From: Lunularia cruciata
Taxonomy: Eukaryota; Streptophyta; Marchantiopsida; Lunulariales; Lunulariaceae
Length of the DNA: 64,000 nt
Direction: 5' to 3'
Assembly: GCA_948567375.1 (NCBI GenBank)
Contig: OX419757.1
Coordinates: 16,444,974-16,508,973 of the forward strand
The number at the start of each line of letters is the position of its first letter. The stretch's first letter is position 1. A program made the position numbers and the translations under genes. Shown piece by piece: positions 60,001 to 64,000 of this stretch. The notes under the pieces are model-generated. The model was not told the origin of the DNA, did not search any database, and was given only the letters and a program-made list of their open reading frames with translations.

Positions 60001-60685
60001 TGTGAGCCGGCATGTCTCTCACTCAAGATGAACCTCTGATGGCTATTATGGTAGCGCACCATGGACTTAGAATACAAGGAACCCCAACTCCATCATACTC
60101 CTCCAAGGCTAACACTCCAAGACTCAAGACATTGCTCACTAGAGAACTCAATGAGAGAGAGATAGTTGAAAGGATGATGAGTACCTCCTCATCCCTTGTT
60201 TATATACTTGTGAAACAGTTACGTACCAAAGTTACTAATTACCATAGTAACTCAAGTTACTAGACTAAAAGTCAAGTAAAATCAAAAAGTAGAAAGGAAT
60301 ATCCATTCACATGGGCATATTCCCCTTAGCATGTGGTCTTATCTTGACCCAACCACTAAGTCAAGGATTCCTTCACATGGGCTATCCTTGGACTAAAGAA
60401 GAATCCAAAACAAAAAGGCTTGCGGGCCCAAGAGTTCTCAACTCTTTCCTCAAAGCCAAATACCTAGGAATAATACCAAGTCAACACATAAAATCCAAAG
60501 TAGTGGTGCTCATCTTTTCTACTTCCTCTAAAGTAAGGTCCCCTCTATCTTAGCTATGACTAACTTTAGCTAACCATGACTAATATAGAACCATCCTTTA
60601 TCTTTGTATAAATAATATCTTGTAAGTACTTGTAATACCAAGCTAAATATCACAATACCACACACATGCACAAATGGGTGTTACA
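60001..60685 (-). repeat. 3' LTR of copy B3
   Basis: TGTGAGCCGG to GGGTGTTACA, aligned over its length with the B1 and B2 LTRs, with more differences. Confidence 0.93.
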
Positions 60686-63526
60686 TTTACCCCCGGACTA
60701 AGTTTTCACTTTGTCCTCAAAGTGAAGGTCTCTCTACCTTCTATGGTACATCTTCAACTTATCATGGTTATTCATATCAAAGTGTCTTCCTCCCAACTCC
60801 TTGAGATCATAGGTGTAATTGCCCCACACCTTCTCCATTATGAAAGGTCCAAAGTACTTAGGCAAAAACTTCTTTTGCACGCTCTTGAATCAAATAGAAC
60901 CAAACAACATTACATAATCACCTTCTTTGAAAGGCTCCACCTTCTTCTTGCCTTGCCTCTTGTCATAGCTCTCCTTTTATTTCCTTTGGGCTTGCTCCAC
61001 TTGAAGCATAGCAACTGCTCTTGCCTCTTCCAACTCCATGAGTTGTTCCTTCCTTGACTTCTCTACATCACCTCCTTGTGCTTTCTTCAATCTCCTATGA
61101 ATGCTTTGGAAGGTAGGAAGATCAAAGTGAATAGGTAGGGTAGCCTCAATACCATATACCAATTGAAATGGAGAATATCCGGTGGAAGTCTTCATGGTTG
61201 TCCTATACTCCCACAAAACTGCATGAATCCTCTTGTCCCAATGATGTTTAGCCCCCTCCATTTTTGCATCTTTGGCCAACATCATGCACAAGGTCTGATT
61301 GGTTCTCTCTGCCAAGCCATTGGAATTTGGCTTATAAGATGTAGTTACTCTATGAGTGATAGAGAAATATCGTAGCATGGTTGTAGTAATGCTTCCTATA
61401 AACTCTCCTCCTTTATCAGAAACCAAATCCAAAGGGCATCCAAACCTAGTGATAATACATTCATAAAGAAATCTACCCACTTCATCTTCATTCTTGTCCC
61501 TCAATGGTCTAGCCTCAACCCACTTGGTAAGGTAATCAATAACTACCACAATGTACCGATTGTTCCTTGGGGTTCTATTGAGAGGACCTACAAAATCAAT
61601 TCCCCACTTCTCAAAAGGTCCCGGAAATGGAATTGATCTAAGTGGTGGAGTGGATGTAGACTTTCTAGCAAAAGCTTGACAAACATGACAAGTTTTGCAA
61701 TAATCAAGACAATCCTTGAAAATCCCTCTCCAATGGTAACCTGCATCTAGAATCTTGAAAGCAATCACCTTTCTTGCAAAATGTCCTCCACATACTAAAC
61801 CTTCATGAAACTCCTTTATGAGTAGGATAGACTCTTCCTTACCCACTGCTCTTCAAAGTAGACCATCTTCTCCTTGGTGAAAAAGAATATCCTCCACCAT
61901 TGTGTAAGGTCTAGATCTTGCTACAAGGGCCTTCCTCTCCCTAGCATGCATCCCTTCTGGATAGTTACCTCGTGTCACAAAATCCACAATCTCCTTGTAC
62001 TCCATTGGAACCTCTTGAGTGACTGAGATTATCATGAGCTCCTCATCCAGGAACCCAAGGGAGGAGGCCCGAAGGGCTGGTTCTACAGGAATCATCCACT
62101 GGCTCATCTCCATCATGATCATAGGCTCTAGATAACAAATCAGCATTTGCATGTTTCTTTCCTAGCCTATCCTCAATGGTGTAGTCATACTCAGACAAGA
62201 GTATCATCCACCTTGCTAGTCTCCCTTCAACATTAGGCTTGTTGAAGATGTACTTCAAAGCCTTGTGATCCATGACAATGGTGGCTTTCCTTCCAATCAA
62301 GTAGTGTCTAAACTTCTTGAGACCAAAGATCACTGCCAACCCTTCTCTCTCCGTGATAGAGTAGTTCTTCTATGCTGAAACCATCTGCCTACTAGCTTAA
62401 GCTATTGGATGATCATGCCCATCTTGGTCTAATTGACTAAGAGTGCATCTTATAGCTACATTAGAAGCATCAGTGTAGAGGATGAAAGGCTTACTCCAAT
62501 TAGGTTTAGCAAGAATTGGAGCTACAACAAGGGATTGCTTGAGCTCCTCAAAAGCTTTGAGAGCCTTCTTGTCCTCCAAAATCACCATGTAATCTACACC
62601 CTTCTTCATGTAGATGGTCAATGCATAAGCCTTGTTGGAAAATGAGAAGATGAACCTCCTATAGTATCCAACCATCCCCAAGAATTGGCATAAATTTGTC
62701 AAGCTTGAAGGGAATAGAAGGTCTGAGATTTTCCTCACCTTCTTAGGATTAATTGCTATTCCATCCTTGAGATGATGTGCCCCAAAAGTAGACCTTCTTC
62801 ACATCCAAAAATGCACTTCTTTGGGTTGAGTGATGCATTTGCCTCATCCAAGCGTTGCAAGACCTTGATTAGGTGCTCAAAGTGCTCCTCCTTGCTCCCA
62901 TAGACACAAAATTCATCAATGAAGTCTCTCACAAATTTCCCAATGAAAGGTTCAAATACCTTGTTCATGAACCATTGGAATGTGGCTGGAGCATTGCAAA
63001 GCCCAAAAGGCATGACCTTGAAAGTGTAAGTTCCCTTAGGTGTGGTGAATGTGGTGAGTTGTTGATGCTCTGGTGCAATCTTGATTTGGTTATATCCATT
63101 ATAACCATCTCAAAAACTATACCTCTCATGACCTGCAACCTCCTCCAAGATCTCATCAATGAATGGCAATGGGTAGTAGTCCTTCTTGGTAATAACATTG
63201 AGCTTCTTGTAATCCACATATACCCAAAGCTTGCCATTCTTTTTCTTCACAATGACAATTGGAGACACCCATTCTGAATTCTCTACCTCAAAGATAAATC
63301 CAGCCTCCTTGAGCTTATCAATCTCCTCCTTCACAACCAAAGATATTGGTGGGCTAATGTGATGTTGCTTTTGACGGATTGGTCTTGCATGTGACTCCAC
63401 CTCTATCTTGTGCTCCTCCAAGGTGACTTCCTTCAAATCCTTGTAATTGAAAGCAAAAACATGGATGAACTTGTGGAAAATCTCCTCAAATCTCACCTTC
63501 TCCTCCTTGGTAACATTTGGGCCATT
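60001..63526 (-). mobile_element. Truncated family B Ty3/gypsy element, copy B3
   Basis: 3' LTR at 60001-60685 (685 bp), then the pol 3' portion on the minus strand: end of integrase, integrase, RNase H and reverse transcriptase out to about 63526. The gag, protease, leader and 5' LTR are absent. The remaining coding sequence has roughly eight to ten breaks. Divergence from B1 exceeds that of B2, so this is an older copy. Confidence 0.92.
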
Positions 63527-63544
63527 GTTGTGCATATATACATC

Positions 63545-63634
63545 GCTACACAATATACATTGCTGTCAACATCATACACTATAGAAGCACAACTCACACA
63601 TAAGTCATACATAGACTCTAAAGTGCCACAATAA
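63545..63634. repeat. Right copy of the ~90-bp flank sequence around element B3
   Basis: Begins 19 bp after the retrotransposon similarity stops. Related to 59757-59850 in the same orientation; a short TA-rich run ('catatatacat') precedes it, echoing the microsatellite on the left. Confidence 0.75.
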
Positions 63635-64000
63635 TCATATTGTTTACCACTCTCAACTCAACTCAACGTAGATCAGTACTTGATCTGTCACTTTATAATC
63701 TACCAACAATTGGGCACTGATTACAGTCAAACCACACCCACTCAAGCAAAGAGAATCTAGGTGATGCTCGCCGGCCTCTATCCACCATAGCTAGGAACTC
63801 GAAGGCTCAACATCAGAGGAGTGAGCTCTCTGGAGCTGAACTTTGAAAGTATACCCCTTGGACTCGAGCTAGGTCTGAACCCTGACGGTCTCACTGACGG
63901 CACACTTGACGGTGCAAAGTGACAGTGGGCTCCACCGTGAAGTCAGTACCCCAAACACAAAATCTGACCGTCAAAAGTAGTCTTTGAGGAATTGTTGAAA
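63635..64000. other. Unassigned sequence at the window end
   Basis: No gene seen. 'tgacggt' and its complement occur several times between 63876 and 63976, and G+C content is higher than in the sequence before it; it may be the start of another repeat cut by the window. Confidence 0.35.

Noticed and set aside
1-64000. tRNA or rRNA genes
   Set aside because: Looked for B-box (GGTTCGANTCC-like) sequences on both strands and for rRNA-like stretches; none convincing. The tRNA-like match near 14018 is a retrotransposon primer site.

Overview
The window is nuclear DNA of a land plant. It holds two intron-containing host genes with clear plant homologues, plant telo-box motifs upstream of one of them, and a dense, nested load of plant-type transposable elements. 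The A+T-rich, repeat-packed sequence and a LINE with a restriction-like endonuclease lean towards a non-flowering plant such as a fern. That placement is an inference; short introns (about 100-290 bp) argue mildly against a conifer.

Layout. 1-5221: 5'-clipped, decayed Ty3/gypsy chromovirus ('family A') with its 3' LTR. 5222-6919: purine-rich sequence holding a solo LTR of a second Ty3/gypsy family ('family B'). 6920-14717: complete, apparently whole family B element, minus strand, identical LTRs, 4-bp target duplication. It sits inside an unidentified old element (about 6840-18050) marked by a repeated TGCAAACC motif. 18.8-23.7 kb: two opposed, decayed copies of a trihelix/SANT-like transposon-type protein, with a three-unit heat-shock-element array plus TATA box between them. 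25177-32656: second, slightly older family B element. 34.2-35.3 kb: family B 5' LTR plus leader. 37.3-38.1 kb: family A solo LTR. 38.7-40.2 kb: decayed PIF/Harbinger transposase.

44.0-52.8 kb is the host-gene island. TRM1-type tRNA dimethyltransferase (7 exons) and nucleolar GTPase NUG2/NOG2 (11 exons) lie head-to-tail on the minus strand. Both can be read through with consensus splice sites and intact reading frames. Both serve translation: NUG2 in maturation and export of the 60S ribosomal subunit, TRM1 in m2,2G26 modification of tRNA. The NUG2 upstream region carries telo-boxes, as is usual for plant ribosome-biogenesis genes, and a 187-bp tandem duplication.

53.3-55.3 kb: 5'-truncated LINE carrying reverse transcriptase, a CCHC motif and a restriction-like endonuclease. 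57.3-57.7 kb: an 18-20-bp minisatellite and a 76-bp duplication. 58.9-59.6 kb: second family A solo LTR with a perfect 5-bp target duplication. 59.67-59.76 kb: (TA)n. 60.0-63.5 kb: truncated family B element flanked on both sides by related ~90-bp host sequence. No tRNA, rRNA or CRISPR feature was seen.
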